Both the position numbers and the translations under genes were made by a program. Source: Mucilaginibacter sp. PPCGB 2223 (GTDB lineage Bacteria; Bacteroidota; Bacteroidia; Sphingobacteriales; Sphingobacteriaceae). Taken from it: DNA of 64,000 nt. Location: the NCBI RefSeq assembly GCF_001705515.1, contig NZ_MDJS01000001.1:186001-250000 (forward strand), in the 5' to 3' direction. The notes under the pieces are model-generated. The model had not been told where the DNA came from, ran no database searches, and worked only from the letters and a program-made list of their open reading frames with translations. Positions 33,278 to 41,681 of the stretch are shown piece by piece (the stretch's first letter is position 1; each line of letters starts with the position of its first letter).

Positions 33278-33577
33278 TTATCTTGGTAGTTGCATAGCGA
33301 GTATTGGCTCGTTATGTTTTTTCCCGTCGAGCGCTACCTGGAGGGCGTTGTTCAGGGCGATGCGGGTACGGTTATCATTTATTTTTAATTTTTTTCCGTT
33401 AACTGTTTCCTGGTAAACAAGTTCGTTATTCAGGTTGTAAAACCTGATGATGCTTTGTTTGGGCGTTTGTTTGCTGCTCTCTATCACCCAGTAGCCATTG
33501 CTGCTCATCGGCACTTTTTGGGCATTTGCAAAATGGGCCATACAGGCCAGCGCTAATATGAATAAGGCTTTTTTCAT
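33278..33577 (-). CDS. Small secreted protein of unknown function
   Basis: 99 residues from the ATG at 33577, which opens a clear signal peptide (MKKALFILALACMAHFANAQ). A longer frame adds 15 residues that mask it. The mature 79 residues contain a short beta pattern (GYWVIESSKQTPKQSIIRFYNL, NELVYQETVNGKKLKI) that resembles the short periplasmic proteins common in Sphingobacteriaceae. It ends in a basic stretch. I do not recognise a named family. It is monocistronic between a terminator and the divergent LytS gene. Confidence 0.7.
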   Translation of the reverse strand: MKKALFILALACMAHFANAQKVPMSSNGYWVIESSKQTPKQSIIRFYNLNNELVYQETVNGKKLKINDNRTRIALNNALQVALDGKKHNEPILAMQLPR

Positions 33578-33834
33578 GACTTTAATATTTAAAATAATCG
33601 TTGATTTTGTTTGATGAACCAAAAGTATATTGCACCAAACATCAATTATAATACTGCCGATACTTGCAATGGTTACAACGGCAAACAGTATTCCCGATAG
33701 TCCGAATGCCGTTTATCGGCACACATTATACATATAATGTAAATTTGTGGTCGTTCGTCGGCCCACGGCTGCATTTCGTCGATAATCGCGATCAATAAGC
33801 ATTCAATTTGGCTGATATACTGTAATTTAGCAGC

Positions 33835-34959
33835 ATGGATATGCCTGCAACTTTTATGGGGATAAAAACCGGCAGAATAGCACTGCATGTTTTGTTCTGG
33901 ATAATCGTTTACATATTCTTTGCCGCAATGTATTCGGTAAAAAGCAATTTTACCATATCGGCCCATAACGCCATTTATTATATGCCAATCCATATAGGCT
34001 ATTTTTATGCGGTAGCTTACTGGCTCATACCTACATATTTGCTTCATGCGCGTTATTTTGCATTTATAGGCAATTTGATATTGCTGGCATGCACCGGTGC
34101 GCTGCTTGGCCGCGTGATAGATATCCTGATCGTGGACCCGTACCTGATGACGCATACCACGAATATCGATTGGGCTTATATCGAAGAAGCCAAACTCGAT
34201 TTCTGGACCCGCCTGTTCATCCCCTTTAATTTTGCCAACTCTATCAAAGTTACCAACCTTATAGTTTGGGTGGCGCTGGGTATCAAACTGTTTAAAATGT
34301 GGTACGAGCGTAAACAGGCGGCCGTCAGGGCCGAGCTCAAAGCGCTGAAAGCCCAGATACACCCTCACTTTTTATTCAATACGCTTAATAATTTATATGC
34401 GCTTACACTGAACAATTCGCCGAAGGCGCCTGGAGTGGTAGTGGGCTTATCCGATATGCTACGGTATATGTTATACGAATGCAACGCCGATAAAGTGAGC
34501 CTTAAAAAAGAAGTGTTGATGCTGCAGCATTATATCAACCTCGAAAAAATCAGATACGAAGAAAGGCTCGACCTCAACTTCACGATAAAGGGAAAATTTG
34601 ATGATAAGCTGATAGCTCCGTTGGTGCTGCTGCCGTTGGTTGAGAACGCATTTAAGCATGGTACGAGCGAAAAAGTGGGCCAGACCTGGATCAATATCAA
34701 CCTGGAAGTGACGGATAATGTGACGGATAATAAGCTGAAGTTTAAAATATCAAACAGCAAACCCGATGCCGTGGAAGGAGCGGAGGAAAAATACCGGGGC
34801 AATATCGGTTTACAAAATATCAGGCAACGGCTCGAATTGCTTTACCCGGCAACGCACCAGTTAAAAATTATGGACGAAGAAGAAGTTTTTTTAGCTGTAC
34901 TTGAGCTGGAAGTTGAAACCGACCCGCATTATGAAGCAAAACCCCTGGTGACAGCATGA
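33835..34959 (+). CDS. LytS-type sensor histidine kinase (His_kinase domain)
   Basis: 374 residues. Four membrane segments lie in the first 155 (LHVLFWIIVYIFFAAMY, YMPIHIGYFYAVAYWLI, YFAFIGNLILLACTGALLG, LIVWVALGIKLFKMW). The phospho-acceptor site LKAQIHPHFLFNTLNNLYAL has His176. A short HATPase follows, with LVENAFKHG and GNIGLQNIRQRLELLYP. This is the usual partner of LytTR regulators. The gene overlaps the next by 4 bp (ATGA). The stimulus is unknown; there is no separate extracytoplasmic sensor. Confidence 0.9.
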   Translation: MDMPATFMGIKTGRIALHVLFWIIVYIFFAAMYSVKSNFTISAHNAIYYMPIHIGYFYAVAYWLIPTYLLHARYFAFIGNLILLACTGALLGRVIDILIVDPYLMTHTTNIDWAYIEEAKLDFWTRLFIPFNFANSIKVTNLIVWVALGIKLFKMWYERKQAAVRAELKALKAQIHPHFLFNTLNNLYALTLNNSPKAPGVVVGLSDMLRYMLYECNADKVSLKKEVLMLQHYINLEKIRYEERLDLNFTIKGKFDDKLIAPLVLLPLVENAFKHGTSEKVGQTWININLEVTDNVTDNKLKFKISNSKPDAVEGAEEKYRGNIGLQNIRQRLELLYPATHQLKIMDEEEVFLAVLELEVETDPHYEAKPLVTA

Positions 34960-35684
34960 AGATACGCACACTTTTAGTAGATGACGAGCCGCATGCTATC
35001 GAAGTAATTGAAAACCATTTACAAAGGTTTCAGCAGTTTGAGGTTGCAGGCAAATGTAATGATGCCATACAGGCTTTTCAGTTGCTGCAGCAAAAACCCG
35101 TCGACCTGATGTTCCTGGATATCAAAATGCCGGGCATGACAGGCACCGATTTTTTAAAGAACCTTAAAAATCCGCCTAAGGTAATCTTCACTACAGCCTA
35201 CAGCGAATACGCCATCGATGCCTTTGAACTGAACGTAGTTGATTACCTGCTAAAACCCATCTCGTTCGAACGCTTTTTCAGGGCGATTGATAAAATATAC
35301 CAGCTAAACGAACAGAAAGCCGGCCTGGGCCTGGTTTACGAAACCCCGGTGAGCGATAAAGAGTCGTTTTTATATTTAAAGGTGGAGCGGAAAACCATTA
35401 AGGTTAATATCAAAGATATCCTATGGATCGAGAGCCTGCGTGATTATGTAAAGGTGGTGGTTCAGGATAACGTATATATCACCAAACAAAAAATAAGCCT
35501 CCTCGAAGAAATGCTGCCCGACAGAGATTTTATCCGTATTCACCGCTCATTTATTGTAGCTATAGCCCGCATAAGCTCGTTTTATTCGGGCAGCATCGAA
35601 ATAAATAAGCACGAACTTCCCATCGGCCGCAATTACAAGCAGGATGTGCAAAAAAGGCTTAAAGCTGATGGCTTTGGGTTTTAG
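34956..35684 (+). CDS. LytTR-family response regulator
   Basis: 242 residues. Receiver domain about 1-120 with acidic pair Asp9/Asp10, phospho-acceptor Asp55 (LMFLDIKMPGMTG) and Lys in LLKPISFERF. The LytTR DNA-binding domain covers about 140-240 (IKDILWIESLRDYVKVV, DFIRIHRSFIVAI, LPIGRNYK). It is translationally coupled to the LytS-type kinase. Targets cannot be named from the window. It converges on an ABM gene with a 4-bp overlap. Confidence 0.92.
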   Translation: MKIRTLLVDDEPHAIEVIENHLQRFQQFEVAGKCNDAIQAFQLLQQKPVDLMFLDIKMPGMTGTDFLKNLKNPPKVIFTTAYSEYAIDAFELNVVDYLLKPISFERFFRAIDKIYQLNEQKAGLGLVYETPVSDKESFLYLKVERKTIKVNIKDILWIESLRDYVKVVVQDNVYITKQKISLLEEMLPDRDFIRIHRSFIVAIARISSFYSGSIEINKHELPIGRNYKQDVQKRLKADGFGF

Positions 35685-36013
35685 TTCAGCGGTGTAAAAC
35701 CTGCAAACATATCGCCGGTTTCTTTCAGGGTATTCAGCGGCACGCAATCGCAGCATTCGCCAAAAGCTGCCCATATTTTATGCACTTCGGGGTTGCTGTG
35801 CGCCTGTTTAATGGCATCAACACTTAACCATTCAAAAACTTCGATAATGGTGCCGTCAGCAGCTTCGCAGATAACCGGCTTTCTGTCGGTTACCAGGCCA
35901 AGTTTATGCAGGTCGGGCACATGGCTCTCTACCACTTTTTTTAATTCGGCTTCTTTACCTGGTTTGGGCCTGTAGGCCACGATAACTACTGATGGTCCGG
36001 ATACAGCGTTCAT
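35681..36013 (-). CDS. ABM-domain protein
   Basis: 110 residues. The start SVVIVAYRPKPGKEAELKKVVESHV and the central TIIEVFEWLSVDAIKQAH are typical of the antibiotic-biosynthesis-monooxygenase ferredoxin-like fold. A CCDCVP cysteine cluster near the C-terminus (about residue 88-93) is unusual for ABM proteins and could bind metal or form disulfides. The substrate is unknown. It is followed on the same strand by no gene it overlaps, and it sits 23 bp downstream of the alpha/beta hydrolase gene, so these two probably share a transcript. Confidence 0.78.
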   Translation of the reverse strand: MNAVSGPSVVIVAYRPKPGKEAELKKVVESHVPDLHKLGLVTDRKPVICEAADGTIIEVFEWLSVDAIKQAHSNPEVHKIWAAFGECCDCVPLNTLKETGDMFAGFTPLN

Positions 36014-36036
36014 TTCTGATTGGGTTTGTATTAAAA

Positions 36037-36879
36037 TTAAGGATTCGTGCCGGTTTTAAAAAACCTTACCGCCTCATCGCAAAATAAAGCCAGGTGTTCG
36101 GGTAAGGTTTCGCCGAGATAGGGTTGCGATGCCCCGTATACATGGTCGGCTCCGTGCATCACCATTAACTGTGCGTTGGGCTGAGCCTCTTTCAATTCTT
36201 CGGCGTGTTTTAATGGTACACTTTTATCTTCATCGCCATGCGTAATTAACCAGGGTTGTTTAACCCGGCCCGCTTGTTCGGCAATGTTAAGTTTGACAGG
36301 GTGATGGTCGAGATCGGCCAGCAAGCTTACTTTTAGCGGCATCTGCTGCCCGGTGCGCGCATTTTCAATATAGCGGATGCCTTGTATGCGCCATTGTTTT
36401 TCGGCTTCGTGCGGCCACAGTTTTCTAAAGCCGGATATCGAAGCGAATGTGATCAGTTTTTCAACGCGCTTATCGTTAGCCGCGGTGATGATGCTGACAC
36501 CGCCGCCCATGCTATGCCCGATAAGGTTCACCGTTTTAGCCGCGGGAATGGCCGAACCGCTGCAGGCAAAATCGATCATATATTTCAGGTCGTCGAGCTC
36601 GATAGAAAAAGTATTGTCGGCGAAAGCGATCAGGTCGGTAAACTCAGTCGGGTTATCGGGTGTAGTGCCGTTGTGCGAGAAATTGAATTTCAAAAATCTG
36701 AAACCATTTGAGGCAAAATAGTTAGCCACCAGGTTATGCGCACCCCAGTCTTTAAAACCTTTAAACCCATGTACAAATATCACCAGCGGTGCGTCGGGAT
36801 GCGCGCTGTTAAAGGTCAGGTCGGCCAGCATATTGCGGCCTTTGGCACCAGGTATGGTATAGGTTTCTTTTTTGATCAC
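36037..36879 (-). CDS. Alpha/beta hydrolase (dienelactone-hydrolase-like)
   Basis: 280 residues, cytoplasmic (no signal peptide). LVIFVHGFKGFKDWGAHN near 33-50 is the oxyanion region, and LIGHSMGGGVSI near 123-134 carries the nucleophile Ser. Asp in THGDEDKSVP and His in HGADHVYGAS complete the triad. The overall pattern matches Bacteroidota alpha/beta hydrolases with an osmotically-induced-hydrolase-like core. Likely an esterase; substrate unknown. It lies divergently from the MFS gene and is followed by the ABM gene. Confidence 0.85.
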   Translation of the reverse strand: MIKKETYTIPGAKGRNMLADLTFNSAHPDAPLVIFVHGFKGFKDWGAHNLVANYFASNGFRFLKFNFSHNGTTPDNPTEFTDLIAFADNTFSIELDDLKYMIDFACSGSAIPAAKTVNLIGHSMGGGVSIITAANDKRVEKLITFASISGFRKLWPHEAEKQWRIQGIRYIENARTGQQMPLKVSLLADLDHHPVKLNIAEQAGRVKQPWLITHGDEDKSVPLKHAEELKEAQPNAQLMVMHGADHVYGASQPYLGETLPEHLALFCDEAVRFFKTGTNP

Positions 36880-36971
36880 GGTATAAAGTTACAAACCTAT
36901 TTCATTAAACCTCGGCCGATTAGTTGCATCAATATTTTATATTTACACCTTAAGTAAAACTGAAACATTAA

Positions 36972-38195
36972 ATGACGTCCAATTCTCCCGGGCATAAATC
37001 CGTACATCCCGTTGCTTTTCTGTTTTTGATCATTCCATATGGTATTGTGAGTGGTTATGTAACGGTAACGCTGGGTTTTCTGTACTCAAAAGCAGGTATC
37101 TCATTAGATCACGTAGCCGCCCTGGCCGGTGCGAGCATTTTGCCTGCTATCGTCTCGTTTTTATGGGCGCCATTGGTGGATACTACGTTATCCGTGAAAA
37201 GATGGTACTTACTGGCGGCTGTTACCGCTGGTTTGGGTATCCTTGCCACAGGGTTATTACCCGTTAAAGAAGGCAGCCTGCCCCTTTTAATACCAGTTGT
37301 TATCTTAACCGCATTCGCTTCATCGTTTGTGAGCATTACCACCAATAGTATGATGGCTTATGATACGCCCGAAGATATGAAGGGCCGGGCTGGCGGCTAC
37401 CTGCAGGCCGGTAATCTGGGCGGCGCCGGGCTGGGCGGAGGGGCCGGGTTGTTGCTCGCCCATCACCTGAAAGCCGGTTGGGTGCCCGGTACAATTGTCG
37501 GTTTGGCTTGTGTTGTCTGTTGCCTGGGCTTGTTTTTCGTAAAAGAGCCGCAGGTAACTATCCGAGCAGAAAAAATAGGCAGGTCGTTTATCAACCTGTT
37601 GAAGGACCTTTGGGCCATGATACGCTCGCGTGCCGGCTACCTGGCTTTGTTTTTATGCCTTTTACCCATAGGTACAGGTTCGGCCGCTAACCTTTGGGCG
37701 GCCGTTGCCAAGAGCTGGAATGCGAGCGCCGACGTAGTAGCTTTGGCTACCGGTTTAGCCAGCGGCGGCATTACAGCTTTGGGCTGTTTACTGGGCGGCT
37801 GGATATGCGATCGGATCGACCGTAAAACCGCTTATGTATTGTTCGGCTTGTTTGCCGGGGCATGCACCGTGAGCATGGCCCTTTCGCCGCATACCGAGGC
37901 AATGTATATTGTATGGACCTCAACTTATGCCATCAGTACAGGTTTGGCATACGCCGGCTATACCGCTTTTGTACTCGAAGCTATTGGCAAAGGTGCCGCC
38001 GGGACCAAAGTGAGCGTGTTTACGGCGTTATCCAACTCGCCTATTTACGCCATGACCATCGTTGAAGGCTGGGCCTATACCAAATGGGGCGCTAACGGTA
38101 TGCTTTATACCGAAGCAATTGCCGGTGCTGTTGCTGTCGGCCTTTTCCTTGCTGTACAGGCGGCAGTCAGTCGTAAAAAAACTGTAGCCGCATAA
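36972..38195 (+). CDS. MFS transporter (AmpG-like group)
   Basis: 407 residues with about 12 hydrophobic segments and no large soluble domain. FLWAPLVDTTLSVKRWYLLAAV near 62-83 resembles the motif-A loop region seen in AmpG-type permeases. GRAGGYLQAGNLGGAGLGGGAGLLLA (blocks near 137-162) is a Gly-rich helix pair. The tail is short and basic. AmpG members import muropeptides, but sequence alone does not fix the substrate. It converges on the DoxX gene with only one base between stop codons. Confidence 0.82.
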   Translation: MTSNSPGHKSVHPVAFLFLIIPYGIVSGYVTVTLGFLYSKAGISLDHVAALAGASILPAIVSFLWAPLVDTTLSVKRWYLLAAVTAGLGILATGLLPVKEGSLPLLIPVVILTAFASSFVSITTNSMMAYDTPEDMKGRAGGYLQAGNLGGAGLGGGAGLLLAHHLKAGWVPGTIVGLACVVCCLGLFFVKEPQVTIRAEKIGRSFINLLKDLWAMIRSRAGYLALFLCLLPIGTGSAANLWAAVAKSWNASADVVALATGLASGGITALGCLLGGWICDRIDRKTAYVLFGLFAGACTVSMALSPHTEAMYIVWTSTYAISTGLAYAGYTAFVLEAIGKGAAGTKVSVFTALSNSPIYAMTIVEGWAYTKWGANGMLYTEAIAGAVAVGLFLAVQAAVSRKKTVAA

Positions 38196-38196
38196 A

Positions 38197-38568
38197 TTAT
38201 TTACTGCCCGTATACCACCATGCCCACCAGATGAGCAATCCCTGTAATGGCATACGTAGCCAGGCAATCAGCGGGGTAACTTTTATATCGCCCAACATCA
38301 CAGGCGCACGCATCATCATATCGATATGTACGGGTAAAAAAGCAATCAGCATGGCAATTATTCCCCACGCAGCAAAGCATTGTGTAGCAGGGAATACGAG
38401 CATGACGCCGAAGGCGATTTCGAAAAATCCCGCAAGGGCATTAAGCAACCCTGGCGCCGGTAAATACGTAGGAATTATGTGGATGTAACTATTGGCACTG
38501 CGGAAGTGATTTAAGCCGGCAAGGATATAAAAAACGATAAGGATAATAAGACTGATTTTTTTGATCAT
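38197..38568 (-). CDS. DoxX-like membrane protein
   Basis: 123 residues with four membrane segments. LIILIVFYILAGLNHFRSAN near 7-26, then LPAPGLLNALAGFFEIAFGVMLV (about 40-62), both as in DoxX/DoxD-like proteins. Members are small quinone-linked or redox-associated membrane proteins of mostly unknown role. It is monocistronic. Confidence 0.8.
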   Translation of the reverse strand: MIKKISLIILIVFYILAGLNHFRSANSYIHIIPTYLPAPGLLNALAGFFEIAFGVMLVFPATQCFAAWGIIAMLIAFLPVHIDMMMRAPVMLGDIKVTPLIAWLRMPLQGLLIWWAWWYTGSK

Positions 38569-38716
38569 TTTTTTTAAAATAACTACGCATAAACCGACAT
38601 TTGAGATTTTGCTGATAAATATTGTTTAATAATGTGATATTCATCACAATATGGCCCAAAATAGCCCAAAACGCTAATTTATAAACGTTCTAAATTGAGT
38701 TTGTTTGACAAAGTGT

Positions 38717-38750
38717 TGACACTGCATCCATGTAAGCCTGTTACTTTTGT
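38717..38750 (+). promoter_or_regulatory. Promoter of hemA
   Basis: TTG at about 38717, a 23-bp spacer, then TACTTTTG (about 38743-38750). This is a full -7 match at the long end of the accepted spacing. It overlaps the upstream alternative hemA start, which is why the later TTG is chosen. Confidence 0.65.
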
Positions 38751-38770
38751 TGCGTCTTATACTAACTGAG

Positions 38771-40000
38771 TTGAAGTATTTAAAAATTATCGCCTTTACG
38801 CATAAACAGATCGAACTGAAAGAGCTGGGTAAACTGGTTATTTGCCAGGAAAATTTGACCGACAAACTTCAACAGGTTAAAGCCGAGTTTCAAATCCCCG
38901 AGATATTTTACCTGGCTACCTGTAACCGTGTGGCTTTTGTACTGGCTACCTCACAGGTAATAGACAAAGAATTCACAAAGAAATTTATCGACGCCCTGCA
39001 GATAGGTATCTGTAACCATTACATGGGCACCTTCCTCGATGGCGTTTCGATATACAGCGAGCAGGAAGCCCTGAACCATTTGCTGCGCACGTCGTGTTCG
39101 CTGGAGAGTTTGATTGTAGGTGAAAAGGAAATATTGGCGCAGGTGCGCAAAGCTTACGAGTGCTGTAAGGAGGCCGGGCTAACGGGCGATTACCTGCGCA
39201 TGGTAATGGAGCGTGTGGTCAAAACAGCCAAAGAGGTTTATACCGATACCCATATATCGCGAAAGCCGATTTCGGTAGTCTCATTGGCCTACCGGAAACT
39301 GAAGGACCTGAAACTATGGTCGAACGCGCGGATCCTCATCATAGGCGCAGGCGAAACCAACCGCAACATCTCCAAATACCTCCAAAAGCATAAATTTTCA
39401 AATTTCTCGGTTTTTAACCGAACCCTGTCAAAAGCGCAGGAACTGGCGGCCGATCTCGGCGGCGAGGCGTTTGACCTTGACGAACTGAAAAACTATAACA
39501 AAGGTTTTGATGTGATCATTACCTGTACATCGGCCACACAGCCTATCATTACGCCCGAATTGTACAAAACGCTGCTCAACGGCGAAACCGGTAAAAAAAC
39601 AATTCTCGACCTGGCTATACCCAACGACACCGATCCGGCAGTTTTAGAGCAGTTCCCGGTGCATTTTATCGAAGTGCACTCGCTGAACGAACTGGCAAAA
39701 AATAACCTGCAGGAGCGCTACCAGGAACTGGTACATGCCGAGCGCATCATCGAAGAAAATATCAAAGAGTTTATCCCCCTGTTGAAACAGCGCCGCATCG
39801 AAGTAGCTATGCGCGAGGTACCGCAAAAGATCAAGGAAATCCGCCATAAGGCGCTAAATTCGGTTTTTGCCGATGAGGTGCAAACACTCGACCAGCAATC
39901 GCGCGAGGTGCTCGAAAAGATCATGGACTACATGGAGAAAAAGTACATCAGCGTGCCCATGGTGATGGCCAAAGAGATCTTTGTGAACGCCGAGAAGTAA
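38771..40000 (+). CDS. hemA: Glutamyl-tRNA reductase
   Basis: 409 residues from a TTG at 38771, which gives an N-terminus of KYLKIIAFTHKQIELKELG as in related HemA proteins. An earlier TTG at 38747 lies on the promoter. Catalytic Cys51 sits in YLATCNRV. The NADPH domain has ARILIIGAGETNRNISKYL near 190-208. The C-terminal helical dimerisation domain is complete. The enzyme makes glutamate-1-semialdehyde from Glu-tRNA, the first committed step of C5 heme synthesis. It opens the 11-kb heme block. Confidence 0.93.
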   Translation: MKYLKIIAFTHKQIELKELGKLVICQENLTDKLQQVKAEFQIPEIFYLATCNRVAFVLATSQVIDKEFTKKFIDALQIGICNHYMGTFLDGVSIYSEQEALNHLLRTSCSLESLIVGEKEILAQVRKAYECCKEAGLTGDYLRMVMERVVKTAKEVYTDTHISRKPISVVSLAYRKLKDLKLWSNARILIIGAGETNRNISKYLQKHKFSNFSVFNRTLSKAQELAADLGGEAFDLDELKNYNKGFDVIITCTSATQPIITPELYKTLLNGETGKKTILDLAIPNDTDPAVLEQFPVHFIEVHSLNELAKNNLQERYQELVHAERIIEENIKEFIPLLKQRRIEVAMREVPQKIKEIRHKALNSVFADEVQTLDQQSREVLEKIMDYMEKKYISVPMVMAKEIFVNAEK

Positions 40001-40070
40001 GGTTTTAGCCTTCTATTTTAATCAGCGACTTCCAGGTATAGTTTACGATGTATATATTAGTATATCTGAT

Positions 40071-40901
40071 ATGCCAGTACCTGAAAATGTAACTGTAGAC
40101 GATGCATTGCGTCGTGGGCGTAAAATTATTGTTATCCCTCAAAAGGTGCTTTACATTGTTTTGGTGACCATGATATTTATTGAGGGATTGCTGTCCTGGT
40201 GGGAAAAAGGGTTGGTAATATTCTTGATTGCATTTTTTGTGCCGCAGCTTTACTGGTGCATTGTGGTAACACACTGGAAACTCTGGGCTTTTGATAAAGT
40301 ACGCAACATCCACGAATTGGAAGAGCGTGCCATTATGTACGGGATGTTAAGTAGAAAAGGAAGCTTTTTTGAGAAATTAGAAATCCGTACACCTGCCCAG
40401 CAAAGAAAGTTGAACATGCTTCAGGCTAAATTTGACCAACCGGATATTTTTATCGCTGATACATCAATCCCCGAAGAGACCATTATCCGTTACGACCGAA
40501 GGAAAGAATTAGTAAAAATAGTATTGTTTACAAGTTTGTTTTTAGGAGCAATCACTTTAGGGATTGTAAAGGTTGGCGTTATACCAAGTATGGTTGTATC
40601 TGTAATTCCGCTCTTCTTTATTATTAAACATTGTTTGGTATTTCAAGACCGGGATGCACAGATATTATTAAATGCTCGCGGTATCCAAACGTCGGGCGGT
40701 GTAGGTTTTTACACCTGGGATTATATATCGGATATAGCCATCACATCACAGGGTTTTCCAGCTATTTATACTTTGAATTATAAATGTCCTGCAGGACAAT
40801 GGGAGATAGACGTCAATAATTTAAACACAAATAAAAATCGGCTATTAAAATTGATAAGTGAATACAGGAGTCGGTTTAATGACGGAAATGTAATTAAATA
40901 A
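40071..40901 (+). CDS. Membrane protein of unknown function
   Basis: 276 residues. Two N-terminal segments (VLYIVLVTMIFIEGLLSWW and GLVIFLIAFFVPQLYWCIV), a charged middle (NIHELEERAIMYGMLSRKG), then two more (IVLFTSLFLGAITLGIV, VVSVIPLFFIIKHCLVF). A soluble C-terminal domain has a YTWDYISDIAITSQG-like strand pattern resembling bacterial PH-like membrane proteins. No named family is assigned. It lies between hemA and hemCD, which may only be incidental since the next gene is on the opposite strand. Low-GC codons are more frequent here than in hemA. Confidence 0.65.
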   Translation: MPVPENVTVDDALRRGRKIIVIPQKVLYIVLVTMIFIEGLLSWWEKGLVIFLIAFFVPQLYWCIVVTHWKLWAFDKVRNIHELEERAIMYGMLSRKGSFFEKLEIRTPAQQRKLNMLQAKFDQPDIFIADTSIPEETIIRYDRRKELVKIVLFTSLFLGAITLGIVKVGVIPSMVVSVIPLFFIIKHCLVFQDRDAQILLNARGIQTSGGVGFYTWDYISDIAITSQGFPAIYTLNYKCPAGQWEIDVNNLNTNKNRLLKLISEYRSRFNDGNVIK

Positions 40902-40909
40902 ACCTACAC

Positions 40910-41518
40910 TTAAGCCTCTGCCAATTCTTCTTCCTGCTCCATCTCGTTTTTTACCATCATGCGCCGGTAAAGATCAAGCAATAATATCATAATCAGCACA
41001 GTAAAAGCCATGGTGTTGGTGCCGATGTTCTCGCTATCGGCCGATCCGGTATAGGTAAATTGGCTCCGGTGGGCCTGGAACCATTGCGTGGTATACAGAT
41101 AGCCGTAGTACGCAGCAAGTTTAGCCGCCAGGAAAAACACCACCACATACCTGGCCACAGCATATTTGCGCCGGCTGAAAATATTGTGCTCATCGATATG
41201 ATGGATGTAGAAAACCACCAATATATACACCACGATGGTAAGCAGTTTGCTCAAAAAATTCTGGTTGTTGAACACCAGCATCAGGTAATCGGCTGCCGAG
41301 TTAACGTTAACACGGATATAATCCACATCCTGGTGCCGGAGCAAAACCGTATTGTTTTGCTGATGGGTCTTAAAATCTACTTCTTCGTGTATAGGCGAAG
41401 CTTTTAAAGCGATGTTGGGATAATGGCTTTTGAGCAGTGCAGCCGTTTGTATACCTATGCTGCAAATAAAATAAAGCTGGATAAGATAAATGGTTACTTT
41501 TTTTGAGGTAAGCTGCAT
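40910..41518 (-). CDS. Membrane protein of unknown function (DUF2975-like)
   Basis: 202 residues from ATG 41518. A frame from 41542 adds eight residues. Four membrane segments (VTIYLIQLYFICSIGIQTAALL, LLTIVVYILVVFYIHHI, YVVVFFLAAKLAAYYGYL, MAFTVLIMILLLDLY) have a soluble beta-rich loop of about 70 residues between the first and second. The acidic C-terminus is EMEQEEELAEA. The topology and length resemble DUF2975 proteins, which usually sit beside a small helix-turn-helix regulator that is missing here. It converges with the preceding membrane-protein gene. Confidence 0.6.
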   Translation of the reverse strand: MQLTSKKVTIYLIQLYFICSIGIQTAALLKSHYPNIALKASPIHEEVDFKTHQQNNTVLLRHQDVDYIRVNVNSAADYLMLVFNNQNFLSKLLTIVVYILVVFYIHHIDEHNIFSRRKYAVARYVVVFFLAAKLAAYYGYLYTTQWFQAHRSQFTYTGSADSENIGTNTMAFTVLIMILLLDLYRRMMVKNEMEQEEELAEA

Positions 41519-41628
41519 AATATAATAAGGCTTTATATCCAATAATAATCAATCAGAATCAATTAAGCAAAACAGTACTCTGATAAAATAAATTTTTAGG
41601 TCAGGCGAGCATCACATTGCAACAAAAA

Positions 41629-41660
41629 TTGTACTTAAACGTATTTAACAATTACATTTG
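41629..41660 (+). promoter_or_regulatory. Promoter of hemCD
   Basis: TTG (41629-41631), 21 bp, TACATTTG (41653-41660) fits the phylum consensus. The predicted start is about 20 bp upstream of the TTG initiation codon at 41682. Confidence 0.7.
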
Positions 41661-41681
41661 CGATAAATAGAAATTATCCCT

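Noticed and set aside
33673..34368. 231-codon frame antisense to the LytS gene
   Set aside because: It overlaps the N-terminal half of a clear LytS kinase; no domain or signal sequence is seen.
38747..38770. Upstream TTG as the hemA start
   Set aside because: It overlaps the -7 box of the hemA promoter, and family N-termini begin at the later TTG.
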